64,000 nucleotides of DNA from Salsipaludibacter sp963735045 (GTDB lineage Bacteria > Actinomycetota > Nitriliruptoria > Nitriliruptorales > Nitriliruptoraceae). The stretch covers positions 248,001-312,000 of the forward strand of contig CAVTIZ010000002.1 of NCBI GenBank assembly GCA_963735045.1, read 5' to 3'. Both the position numbers and the translations under genes were made by a program. The notes under the pieces are model-generated. The model made no database searches. It was not told the origin of the DNA and saw nothing but the letters and a program-made list of their open reading frames with translations. This document shows positions 43,007 to 51,214 of the stretch, in pieces; the first letter of the stretch is position 1; every line of letters starts with the position of its first letter.

Positions 43007-45371
43007 GGCACGTGGCTCCCGGTCACGTGCGCGGACAGGTCCAGGATCCCGCCACCCGGACTGGCGCCGTCCGTGAACTCGTCGGGCAGCCGCGACGCGG
43101 TCGACGAGTCGACCAGCACCTGGCCGATCGTGCCGGCGCGGGCGAGCTCGCCCGCGCGGTCCACCGGGGTCCCCCAGCCGTCGAAGACCAGCCGGGCACC
43201 GCTGGTCAGCCCGACCGTGACCCGCCCCGAGGCCAGCCCGGTGCTGACGCCGACCAGCCCGTGCTCCCGGTCCGACACCGTCACCGAGTCCGGGCCGAAC
43301 CCGGGGTCAACTCGGGGTCCAGCCCGGGGTTCAGCTCGGGGTTCAGCCCTGGGTTCAGTTCTGGGTTCAGTTCTGGGGCCAGCTCGGCCACGAGGTCGCG
43401 GACCTCGAGGGCGAACCGGGCGCAGCGAGGGGCATGGTCGAGCAGGGGTCGGGTCACACCGCACACGGCGTGGTAGCTGTCCCCGCCCAGTCGCAGTCGC
43501 TCCAACCCGTGCCGCCGGGCGATCGCCTCGAACTCGTCCACCAGCCGGGCGAGCACGTCGCGGGTCCGCTCCTTGTCCCCGTCGCGGACCAGCCCGCCCA
43601 GGCCGTGCAGGACGACCACGGCCACGGTGGCGTTGTCGATCCGGTCGACCACGTCCTGCTCGCCGTCCTCGGCCCGTTGCACCACCGCCGCCGGCAGGAA
43701 CCGGCGGAGCAGCGCCACGCGCTCGCTGGCGCGGTGGCGGACCTCGCGCTGGCGGTGGTCGAGGCGTTGGAGCATGGCCTCGATGTCGGACGACAACGCC
43801 AGGTACTCCCGGGGAGCATCGGGGGCGAGGTCGGGCCCGAGCCCAGAGTCCAGCCCGGGGTCGCGGCCCGGGTCGCGCCCCGAGTCGGGCCCTGGTCCGA
43901 GGTCGGGTCCGAGGCCTGGTCCGAGGCCTGGTCCGAGGCCTGGTCCGAGGTTGGGGGAGCGGTCCGGCTCCTCGGCGCCCAGGTCGCCACCGTGACGATT
44001 CACCGCGCGGAGCCGGTCCGAGACCGCCCGCAGCGGCTGGGTGAAACGACCGGCCCAGCCGACCCCGACGAAGGTGACGGCCGCCACGAACAGGGCCATG
44101 GCGATCAACAGGTTCTGCACGAACGTGCGCAACGGTTGCTCGGCCTCGGCCCGATCCACCTGCGTGACCGCGATCCAGTCGAGTCCCTCCAGGTCCAGGG
44201 GTCGGTAGGCCGCGAACACGTCCTGGCCGGTCGGCCCGGTGGCCGCCATGACGTCCGCGTCCCCGGTCGCGGCGGCGAGCACCAGTTGGTCGTCCACGGG
44301 CGCGACCGTCGTGGTCGTGCCGAGCACGTTGACGGCCGTGACCTGCTCGGTGGTCAGCACCGTCTCGGCGGCCGCGTCCCAGGCCACCGGGTCCTCCAGG
44401 TACGTCCGGTCGTCGCTGCGCATGGTGTCGTCACCGGCCGCCAGGTAGGACTGGCCGGTGGTCCCGAGGTCGGTCCAGTCCTGGCCACCGGTCATGATGT
44501 CGGTGAGCGCCGTCCCGTCGTAGGCCCCGGCGACCACGCCCACCCGGCGCCCGTCGGAGAACACCGGGCTCGCGACCACGCCGAGGGGGTGGCCCCCGGC
44601 GATCGCGCTGGGCACGAGGTCGCCCACGACGACCCGTCCAGGTCGGGCAGCACCGGCACGCGTCACGGCCGCGGCCAGCACGCTGCCGCTGTGCGGTCCC
44701 ACCGCGAGGCTGGTTCCCAGCTCGATGCCCTTGTCGACCGAATAGACGATCCGGCCATCGTCGTCCACGAGCCAGAGGTCGTCGAAGCCCGCCTCCGCGG
44801 CCACCGTCCGCAACGCCGGGTGGACCGTCGCATGGACCGACGACCACGTCGTCCCGTCGCCGACGTCGTCGACCAGCGCGGGGTCCTCGCCGAGGTCGAC
44901 GATGCTCCACGCGGTCTGCAGCAGGATGGCGGCGTCGGAGTTCGGGAACAGGCCGGCCGAGTCGGCGGCATCGTCGCGGACCCGGCCCAGTGACGGCACG
45001 ACGTCGTCCACGTAGTGCTCGACGAGCTCGTCGCGGAGCTCCGGCGGCACGGGTCGGTTGTCGAGTTCGTCGGTGGCGACGGCGAAGTCCAGGATCGCCG
45101 CGGACGTCGCCGGGCTGGTCGCCAGTGCCCCGAGCCGTCCCCGCAGCCCGTCCATGTGCCGCACGACGTCGTCGCCGCGTGATGCCGTGATGGTGGCCAG
45201 GCGATCCTCCAGCGTGGCCACGCCCAGCGAGGTGGCCCGGACCACGCCGACCAGGGCGGTGGTCGCCAGGCAGGCGATGGCCACGCCCACGATCACCAGC
45301 GACACCCGGGTGGAGACCGACAGTCGGCCGGAGAGCCGTCCGGGGACGTCCGCGTCGTTGCGATCAGCCAT
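43003..45371 (-). pseudogene. Second membrane sensor with cyclase-like domain, frameshifted near its C-terminus
   Basis: Helix, Cache-like extracytoplasmic region (LWLVDDDGRIVYSVDKGIELG), second helix, HAMP segment, a Gly/Pro/Asp/Leu repeat tract (about 43830-43970) and a class III cyclase-like domain. In the first frame the domain has NATVAVVVLHGLGGL, LRLGGDSYHAVCG and LDHAPRCARFALEVRDLVAEL, then a (E/G)LNP repeat and a stop at about 43281. The missing end, VGVSTGLASGRVTVGLTSGARLVFDGWGTPVDRAGELA, lies in the adjacent frame and ends at 43003. One C too few at 43300-43302 explains the break. Metal Asp 1 and the VNLAxR Asn/Arg are replaced. Its stop frame overlaps the channel ATG by 4 bp. Confidence 0.8.
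43299..43378 (-). repeat. 12-bp tandem repeat encoding (E/G)L(N/D)P
   Basis: Six to seven imperfect 12-bp units (minus strand GAACTGAACCCA and variants) encode ELNP, GLNP, ELNP, GLDP and ELTP. The unit keeps frame, but the frameshift of the sensor gene sits at its 3' edge, in a run of C and G bases. Confidence 0.8.
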
Positions 45372-46608
45372 CGTCGTAGCGTGCCGCCGAGCCCTCCCCG
45401 GCGCCCACTCCGGGCGCCGGCACCTCCGCCAGCGTGCGGTGGGCGGACGACTCGTTGCGCACGGCGGACATGAACATCACCACAGCCCCGATGGCCAGGC
45501 CGACCAGCACCAGCCCCGTGACCCAGTGGTCGAACGCCTGGCCCGGACTCCACCACCACAGGAGGCCGATGGCCACGACCGTCACGGCCACGACCGCCTC
45601 GGTCGAGTCCGACCAGCGTGCCGCCGACCCTCGGATCCGGACCGCCCAGCGGCTCTCGCCGAGCAGCAGCGCGAAGGCCAGGAACAGCAGGCCGTACAGG
45701 ACCAGGGCCCAGCCGGTCTGGCCCAGCAGCTGGGTGCCGACCCTCCCGGCGGCGCCTGCCGCCGCCTGGTTCTGGACGTTGTCGACCGCCAGGTCGACGG
45801 CGGTCCGGACGCCGATGGCTCGGGCAACCACCAGGGTCACGCCGGCCACGACCAATCCCGTCCCGACGTGCTGCAGTGCCTTGCGCCGCTGACCCCGGGA
45901 CAGGACCACCGCCAGTGCGTAGAGCCCGACGACGACCAGGAACAGGAACCACGACAGGGCCTTGAGCACGCGGACGGCCTGTTGGGCCTGTGCGAGTTGG
46001 TCGGACTGGAACAGCACGATCTGGCCGGTCCCCGGTGGGATGCGTGCAAGGGTTGCGCTCGACACCCCCAGGTCCTCGCCGGTCTCCACGACGAGTTCGC
46101 CGAGGTCCAGTGTGATGGCCCCGTCGGCGGTCGAGGCGACGGCGGTCGAGTCCCCCTCGAGGACGGCCACCGCCGCGGTGTGGGCGGCACGATTGGCCCG
46201 GGCCCAGGCCTGGGCGAACCGGGGGGACGCGACGAGTTCCTCCACGGCTGCCGTGGCCGGCTCGCGCAGCGCGGCGCCCAGTGGGCCCGCCAGACCGGCG
46301 AGCGGGCCGGGAAGGGCCTCGGCGAGCTCACCCTCCACGTCGACCTGGGTGAACAGTTCCCCGGTGAGGTAGGTCGCCAGTGCGTCCTGCACGTCCGGCT
46401 GGGCCAACAGCTCGCTGCTGGCCGAGACCCACTCGTCGGTGTCCAGCGCCTGCGTGCGGACCCACGTGGTCAGCCCGGCGACGATGGCCAGCACCGTGGC
46501 CACGACCACCAACGTCGTCGGAACCCACGACACTTCGGACCGTGACGCGGGCACGTGGTCGTCGTGGTCCGGATCGACGTCCGGGTCGTCCTGGTCACGC
46601 ATGGTCAT
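45364..46608 (-). CDS. Six-helix actinobacterial integral membrane protein
   Basis: 414 residues. One N-terminal helix (VPTTLVVVATVLAIVAGLTTWV) leads to a long extracytoplasmic segment beginning RTQALDTDEWVSASSELLAQPDVQDALATYLTGELF, followed by five helices. The TDxWVxxxxxLxxxPxVQxAL start is common in a family of uncharacterised actinobacterial membrane proteins. ATG 46608 is preferred (GAGGA 8 bp upstream), shortening a much longer open frame. It overlaps the sensor gene by 8 bp and is the first gene of the channel operon; an inverted repeat of the stress-island type lies 114 bp upstream. Function unknown; a sensor or assembly partner for the channel is possible. Confidence 0.75.
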   Translation of the reverse strand: MTMRDQDDPDVDPDHDDHVPASRSEVSWVPTTLVVVATVLAIVAGLTTWVRTQALDTDEWVSASSELLAQPDVQDALATYLTGELFTQVDVEGELAEALPGPLAGLAGPLGAALREPATAAVEELVASPRFAQAWARANRAAHTAAVAVLEGDSTAVASTADGAITLDLGELVVETGEDLGVSSATLARIPPGTGQIVLFQSDQLAQAQQAVRVLKALSWFLFLVVVGLYALAVVLSRGQRRKALQHVGTGLVVAGVTLVVARAIGVRTAVDLAVDNVQNQAAAGAAGRVGTQLLGQTGWALVLYGLLFLAFALLLGESRWAVRIRGSAARWSDSTEAVVAVTVVAIGLLWWWSPGQAFDHWVTGLVLVGLAIGAVVMFMSAVRNESSAHRTLAEVPAPGVGAGEGSAARYDDG

Positions 46609-46721
46609 CACGGGATCCTCGTGTCGTCGACCGGGTGGCCCCGCGCCGCCGAACTCGACCCCAGGACCCGGCCGCACCCGGCTCATGGGTGCGAGCCTGC
46701 CCTGCCGGGCACCCCACGACA

Positions 46722-46738
46722 TCATCCGGTTCGGGCGA
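46722..46738. promoter_or_regulatory. Stress-island box A (17-bp inverted repeat)
   Basis: TCATCC-GGTTC-GGGCGA, centred 122 bp upstream of the start of the channel/sensor operon at 46608. One of nine copies of TCATCC-N5-GGRYGA in the window, all between genes. Confidence 0.65.
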
Positions 46739-46961
46739 GATCCCCCGGGCAGCTCGCGCGTCCCGTTGCCGGCGCGGGCCGGGCTCCCGCGACGGTGACC
46801 CGGGCAGGTTGCGGAGCGCGACCCCCATCACGATCGCGGCGACCAGGCCGGTGTTGGTGCGGGAGGCGTTGCAGGCAGCCACTCCGCGTCATCCCGGTCG
46901 GACGAACCCCCCGGCCGGCGAGACCCGGGCACGGTCGACCCGGCCGCGTGTGCGCGCAGGA

Positions 46962-47486
46962 TCAGGACGCTTCGGCTTCTTCGAAGGCCAGTTCCAACGC
47001 CCCGTCGGAGTCGGTGATGTTGTCGGTCACGACGGTCTCGACGGCATTGGACAGCAACGCCTCGACGTTGGCCCCCTTGGGGTTGACGGCCACGACCACC
47101 AGCCCGTACTGGCCGTCCTCGAGGACGTCGTTCATCCTGCGGACCTCATCCTTGGGGATGTTGTTCCAGAAGTGGCCGACCATCCCGCCGACTCCGGCCC
47201 ACACCGCCGTCGTCGCCGCCAGCGGGCCGAGGAACACGATCCCCAGGGGTGCCGAGATCACGGTCAGGACGCCGCCGAGCAGGCCGGTGCCCCAGGCCGC
47301 GTGCTTGGCGCTGGTGTTGTGTCGGTCGATCTTGAGCTTGCCGTCGGCTTCCTTGGTCACCATGGCGATCGCCAGGTGATCGAGTTGGCCCTCCCGCTTG
47401 ATGCCGCGAAGGGCGTCGTAGTCCTGCTCGGCCGACGCCTCGTCGTTGTACGTCGCAACCGCGACGGTGGTGGGCTTGCTTGACAT
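46962..47486 (-). CDS. DUF1269-family small membrane protein
   Basis: 174 residues. The start MSSKPTTVAVATYNDEASAEQDYDALRGIKREGQLDHLAIAMVTKEADGKLKI is the DUF1269 ferredoxin-like opening. A Gly-rich hydrophobic hairpin follows (TGLLGGVLTVISAPLGIVFLGPLAA...VWAGVGGMVGHFWNNI), then PKDEVRRMNDVLEDGQYGLVVVAV. The start has GGAGGA. Family members are common in acid and osmotic stress regions and appear membrane-associated; their molecular role is not known. Related proteins lie at 60004 and 60736. Confidence 0.82.
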   Translation of the reverse strand: MSSKPTTVAVATYNDEASAEQDYDALRGIKREGQLDHLAIAMVTKEADGKLKIDRHNTSAKHAAWGTGLLGGVLTVISAPLGIVFLGPLAATTAVWAGVGGMVGHFWNNIPKDEVRRMNDVLEDGQYGLVVVAVNPKGANVEALLSNAVETVVTDNITDSDGALELAFEEAEAS

Positions 47487-47542
47487 GGGTTCCTCCGGTG
47501 TTGGTGGGACCGAACGATACGACGGGATCTGTCGGCTGGACC

Positions 47543-47559
47543 TCATCCGAATCAGACGA
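47543..47559. promoter_or_regulatory. Stress-island box F (17-bp inverted repeat)
   Basis: TCATCC-GAATC-AGACGA, centred 65 bp upstream of the DUF1269 start at 47486. A copy of the TCATCC-N5-GGRYGA element with one mismatch in the right arm. Confidence 0.6.
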
Positions 47560-47597
47560 TCTTGATGGCTGGCCGAGCGCGTCCCGACCGGGACCGG

Positions 47598-47641
47598 CAT
47601 GGCACGCGCATGGCACGCGCCGGGACAGCGCCGGGACAGCG
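47598..47641 (+). repeat. Four tandem 11-bp direct repeats
   Basis: Two identical copies of CATGGCACGCG are followed without a gap by two identical copies of CCGGGACAGCG (44 bp). The 11-bp period equals one helical turn, as in sites for OmpR/PhoB-type response regulators. It lies between the DUF1269 gene (−) and the SulP-STAS gene (+), about 110 bp from each start. Confidence 0.7.
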
Positions 47642-47749
47642 CAAAGGGATCGTGCGACCACGGTTGGGCGTTGGACCCTTTCGCCCGATGTGGATGACGT
47701 AGCCGCCGGGGTGCCTGTCCACACTCGTCGGCGATGATCGGGACGAACC

Positions 47750-49486
47750 ATGGCAGGGACACGGCTCTTCTCCATGTTCGACGGGATCCGGCCGTTGGAC
47801 CCCGCCCAGATACCACGCGACGCGATCGCGGGCGTGACACTCACGGCGCTCGCGATCCCGGAGGTGATGGGCTATGCCACGATCGCGGGCATGCCGGTGA
47901 TCACCGGGCTGTACTCGATCGTCCTCCCGGTGATCGTGTTCGCCGTGCTGGGCTCCTCGCGACACCTCGTGGTCGGGGCCGACTCGGCCACTGCCGCGAT
48001 CCTGGCGGCCGGGATCGCCGGGATGGCCACGACGGGGTCGTCGCAGTACGTCGCGCTGGCCGGTGTCGCCGCCCTGATCGCCGGGGTGTTCCTGGTGATC
48101 GCCCGGATCGCCCGACTGGGCTTCATCGCGGACTTCCTGTCGCGGACGGTCTTGATCGGGTTCCTGACCGGGGTCGGGATCCAGGTGGCCGTCGGCCAGG
48201 TCCCGGACATGTTCGGCCTCGACAAGCAGGGCTCCGGTCCGGTCGAACAACTGTGGAACGTCGTGTCCGGGCTGTCGGGGGCCAGTTGGGCGACCGTGGC
48301 CGTCTCCGCGGTCATCATCCTGGTCATCCGCGGTGGGCGGCTCGTGTCCCGGCGGATCCCTTGGCCGCTGCTCGCGGTGGTCGGCTCGATCGCCGCGAGC
48401 GCGGCATGGGACTTCGCCGGCGACGGCATCTCGGTCCTGGGAACGGTGCCCGGCGGGTTGCCGAGCCTGACGTTCCCGACCGTCGCGACGTCCGACATCG
48501 GGCCACTGGCTGGCGTGGCGCTGTCGATGTTCGTGGTGATCCTGGCCCAGAGCGCCGCCACCTCGCGGGCCTACGCGGCGAAGTACGACGAGACCGTGGA
48601 CGAGAACACCGACCTGGTCGGGCTGGGCATGTCCAACGTGGCAGCGGCCGTGACCGGGACCTTCGTGGTCAACGGCAGCCCGACCAAGACCCAGATGGTC
48701 GACACGGCGGGGGGTCGCACGCAGGTCGCCAACCTGACGATGGGCGTGCTGGTCGTGGTGGTGCTGTTGTTCCTCACCGAACCTCTGCAGTACATGCCAA
48801 ACGCGGTGCTGGCCGCCGTGGTGTTCCTGATCGGCCTCGACCTGGTCGACGTGTCGGGCATGAAGCGGATCTTCGCGGTCCGTCGAGACGAGTTCTGGGT
48901 CGCGGCGCTGACCGCGGCGGCAGTGGTGTTCGTCGGGGTCCTTCCCGGGATCCTGCTGGCCATCTTCCTGTCCCTGGTCATCCACCTACGGCTGTCCTAC
49001 CGACCACGCAACGCCCTGCTGGGGCGCGACTCCGACGGCCACGTCGCGTCCATGCCGTTGGAGGACCGGCACGAACTCGTGCCCGGCCTGGTCGTCTACC
49101 GCTTCTCCCACAGCCTGTACTACGCCAACGCCAACCAGTTCCAGGAGGAGGTGGTGGCCCTGCTCGACGAGGACACACCGCCGGCGTGGCTGTGCCTGGA
49201 CGCCAGTGCCGTGGCCGACGTCGACTACACCGCCGGCGAGACGATGCGCCAGGTCCACGACGAACTGGCGGCCAAGGACGTCCGGCTGGTGGTGTGCGAC
49301 GTGTCCGACGACGTGCACGCCGAGCTGGAACGCCTCGGGGTCGTGGACCTGCTCGGGGCCGACGCGATCAAGGCCGGCGTCGACGAGGTCGTCGCGGACT
49401 TCAGGAGGCGGCCGGCGATCGACGTCACGGCGCCGGACCCCGCGGCGTCCGACACGGCCACGACGGCGGGGCCGCAGGGCGACTGA
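47750..49486 (+). CDS. SulP-family anion transporter with STAS domain
   Basis: 578 residues. The SulP membrane domain opens IPRDAIAGVTLTALAIPEVMGYATIAGMPVITGLYSIVLP and includes GADSATAAILAAGI and VNGSPTKTQMVDTAGGRTQVANL. The C-terminal STAS domain (about 430-545) reads LVVYRFSHSLYYANANQFQEEVVALLDEDTPPAWLCLDASAVADVDYTAGETM, with the conserved DxSxVxxxDxT stretch that can be phosphorylated or bind nucleotides in STAS proteins. The substrate may be sulfate or bicarbonate; in a stress island bicarbonate uptake for pH control is an attractive but unproven idea. Confidence 0.9.
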   Translation: MAGTRLFSMFDGIRPLDPAQIPRDAIAGVTLTALAIPEVMGYATIAGMPVITGLYSIVLPVIVFAVLGSSRHLVVGADSATAAILAAGIAGMATTGSSQYVALAGVAALIAGVFLVIARIARLGFIADFLSRTVLIGFLTGVGIQVAVGQVPDMFGLDKQGSGPVEQLWNVVSGLSGASWATVAVSAVIILVIRGGRLVSRRIPWPLLAVVGSIAASAAWDFAGDGISVLGTVPGGLPSLTFPTVATSDIGPLAGVALSMFVVILAQSAATSRAYAAKYDETVDENTDLVGLGMSNVAAAVTGTFVVNGSPTKTQMVDTAGGRTQVANLTMGVLVVVVLLFLTEPLQYMPNAVLAAVVFLIGLDLVDVSGMKRIFAVRRDEFWVAALTAAAVVFVGVLPGILLAIFLSLVIHLRLSYRPRNALLGRDSDGHVASMPLEDRHELVPGLVVYRFSHSLYYANANQFQEEVVALLDEDTPPAWLCLDASAVADVDYTAGETMRQVHDELAAKDVRLVVCDVSDDVHAELERLGVVDLLGADAIKAGVDEVVADFRRRPAIDVTAPDPAASDTATTAGPQGD

Positions 49487-49582
49487 CCGAGGCCGGCGAC
49501 GCCCGTCCCAGACCCCAGGCCACGATCCCCGGCAACGATGCTCCGGCCACGATGCTCCGGGGACTCAGGTCCCGGACGGCGG

Positions 49583-51022
49583 TCAGGCCAGGCGCCCGTC
49601 GTGGACGGCAGCCTGCACGGCCGCATGGTCGCGGTCGTTCTGGTCCGCGTAGTCCTCGGCGAACACCGCCATCGCCTTGTCGAACGCGCTGCCGGTGCCG
49701 AGGTAGCCGGCGATCTCGAAGGGGTCACCGGACCGGGCATGGGCCCGCGCCAGCGTCCAGCCGCACAGTCGGGCATACGCCTTCATCCCGGACCGCTTCA
49801 TCCGGTCGACGTCCGCGGATCCCTTCTCGTCCCAGAGCTGGCGGACGTAGAAGTCACGCTCGACCCCGTCGAGGCCGGTGGCGCGGATCCAGCCGAGCAG
49901 GATGTCGCTGGCGGACTGCATCAGGCGCTGGCCCGACACCACGCGTTCGCCGTGGTTGGCGTGGTCGCTGGCCCCCAGGAACTGCTCGAGGACGGACGCC
50001 TCGGCCTCCTTGACCTGCAGCAGCAGGGGGTCATCGGTGTCACGGCCCTGCAGCAGCACGACCCATGCCCGGGTCCCGACACTGCCGACCCCGACGACCT
50101 TGCGGGCGAGGTGGACGTAGTGGAAGCCCGCCAACAGGTGTCGCCGGTCGTCGGCCACCGAAGCCAGGTATCCCTGCAGGATCGACGCGATCCGTTCGTC
50201 GATCGTCCCACCGTCCTGATCGTCCACCAGGTCCTCGACGGGCACGACCAGCGGGGGGTCGGAGATGAACCGCAGCTGGCCGTCGACGACATGGGTCAGC
50301 TTCGCGAGCGCTCGGAGGCTGTTCTTGGACCGGGCCTTGGTGAGCACCTTGTCGAAGTTGCGACGCTGCCGCGAACTCGCCTCGTCGCCGTAGCGTTCGA
50401 GGATCTCCTGGGCGTCGACGCGGGCGTACCACACGTCCAGGGTCCCACGGTCGGCGAAGTCGGCCATGGCCTCGCGGTAGGCCTCGCACGCGGCGCGGAT
50501 GATCTTGGCTCGCTTGTGCGTGGCGAAGCCACGTGATCGCCCGGCCACCGCGAAGGAGGCCGCGAGACGCTTGACGTCCCACTCGAACGGGCCCGGGAGG
50601 GTCTCGTCGAAGTCGTTGAGGCTGAACACCAGGCGACGGTCGGGCGCGGCGTAGACCCCGAAGTTCGACAGGTGGGCGTCCCCGCACAACTGCACGACCA
50701 GATCGGTGCGCGGCAGGGGGGCGAGGTCACTGGCCATCAGGAGGGCGGCGCCGCGGAAGAAGGTGAAGGGGGAGGCCAGCATCCGTTCGTGGCGCAGGGC
50801 CAGCAGGTCGGGGACGCGCGTCGACTCCTGACCGGCGATCAGGTCGACGGGGTCGGGCCGATCGGCGGCGGGGCGCCAGTGGCCGAGCTCGGTTCTCGTG
50901 ACGTGCGTGCGGATGGCCTTGCCGCGTCGGTGGCGTTCCCGTGGGTCCTCGGGCGGTGCCAGGAAGTCCGCGACCACCCCTGTGGTGGTCGTGTCGGGAC
51001 GCGTCGTGTCGGTGGCTGGCAT
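49583..51022 (-). CDS. DUF2252-family protein (kinase-fold-like)
   Basis: 479 residues. The diagnostic block is SPFTFFRGAALLMASDLAPLPRTDLVVQLCGDAHLSNFGVYAAPDRRLVFSLNDFDETLPGPFEWDVKRLAAS. Its GDAHLSNFG...NDFDE resembles the catalytic GDxHxxN...DFD of APH-type kinases, suggesting a small-molecule or protein kinase fold. Later blocks HYVHLARKVVGVGSVGTRAWVVLLQG and LGWTLARAHARSGDP-like are standard for DUF2252. ATG 51022 has a G-rich ribosome site. It diverges from the sulfatase gene across two stress-island boxes. Substrate unknown. Confidence 0.87.
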   Translation of the reverse strand: MPATDTTRPDTTTTGVVADFLAPPEDPRERHRRGKAIRTHVTRTELGHWRPAADRPDPVDLIAGQESTRVPDLLALRHERMLASPFTFFRGAALLMASDLAPLPRTDLVVQLCGDAHLSNFGVYAAPDRRLVFSLNDFDETLPGPFEWDVKRLAASFAVAGRSRGFATHKRAKIIRAACEAYREAMADFADRGTLDVWYARVDAQEILERYGDEASSRQRRNFDKVLTKARSKNSLRALAKLTHVVDGQLRFISDPPLVVPVEDLVDDQDGGTIDERIASILQGYLASVADDRRHLLAGFHYVHLARKVVGVGSVGTRAWVVLLQGRDTDDPLLLQVKEAEASVLEQFLGASDHANHGERVVSGQRLMQSASDILLGWIRATGLDGVERDFYVRQLWDEKGSADVDRMKRSGMKAYARLCGWTLARAHARSGDPFEIAGYLGTGSAFDKAMAVFAEDYADQNDRDHAAVQAAVHDGRLA

Positions 51023-51105
51023 GGGTGCCCCCTGTCGCCGGGACCTCACCGCGAAGTCGCCGTACGTGATGTCCCTGACCCTAGGTCGGCCGGGGAACAG
51101 GGGAA

Positions 51106-51161
51106 TCACCCCGGTTGGATGATTGCCATGCACCGGGGAGGCGTTCATCCTGCGTGGATGA
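51106..51161. promoter_or_regulatory. Stress-island boxes G and H (tandem pair)
   Basis: TCACCC-CGGTT-GGATGA (51106-51122) and TCATCC-TGCGT-GGATGA (51145-51161), the latter with perfectly symmetric arms. Centres are 39 bp apart, between the divergent DUF2252 and sulfatase genes. Confidence 0.7.
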
Positions 51162-51214
51162 TGCCGCGCGGCCGTGCTGGTGCTCGTCTTGCCTGCAACG
51201 TCCAGGAGGCCACC

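Noticed and set aside
41435..45371. Active adenylate cyclase annotation for the two sensors
   Set aside because: Metal-binding Asp and transition-state residues are missing, so only a cyclase-like fold is supported.
49530..49575. Direct repeat ACGATGCTCCGG and a small hairpin as a terminator
   Set aside because: The stem is short with a bulge and no T-tract; it is not strong enough to call.
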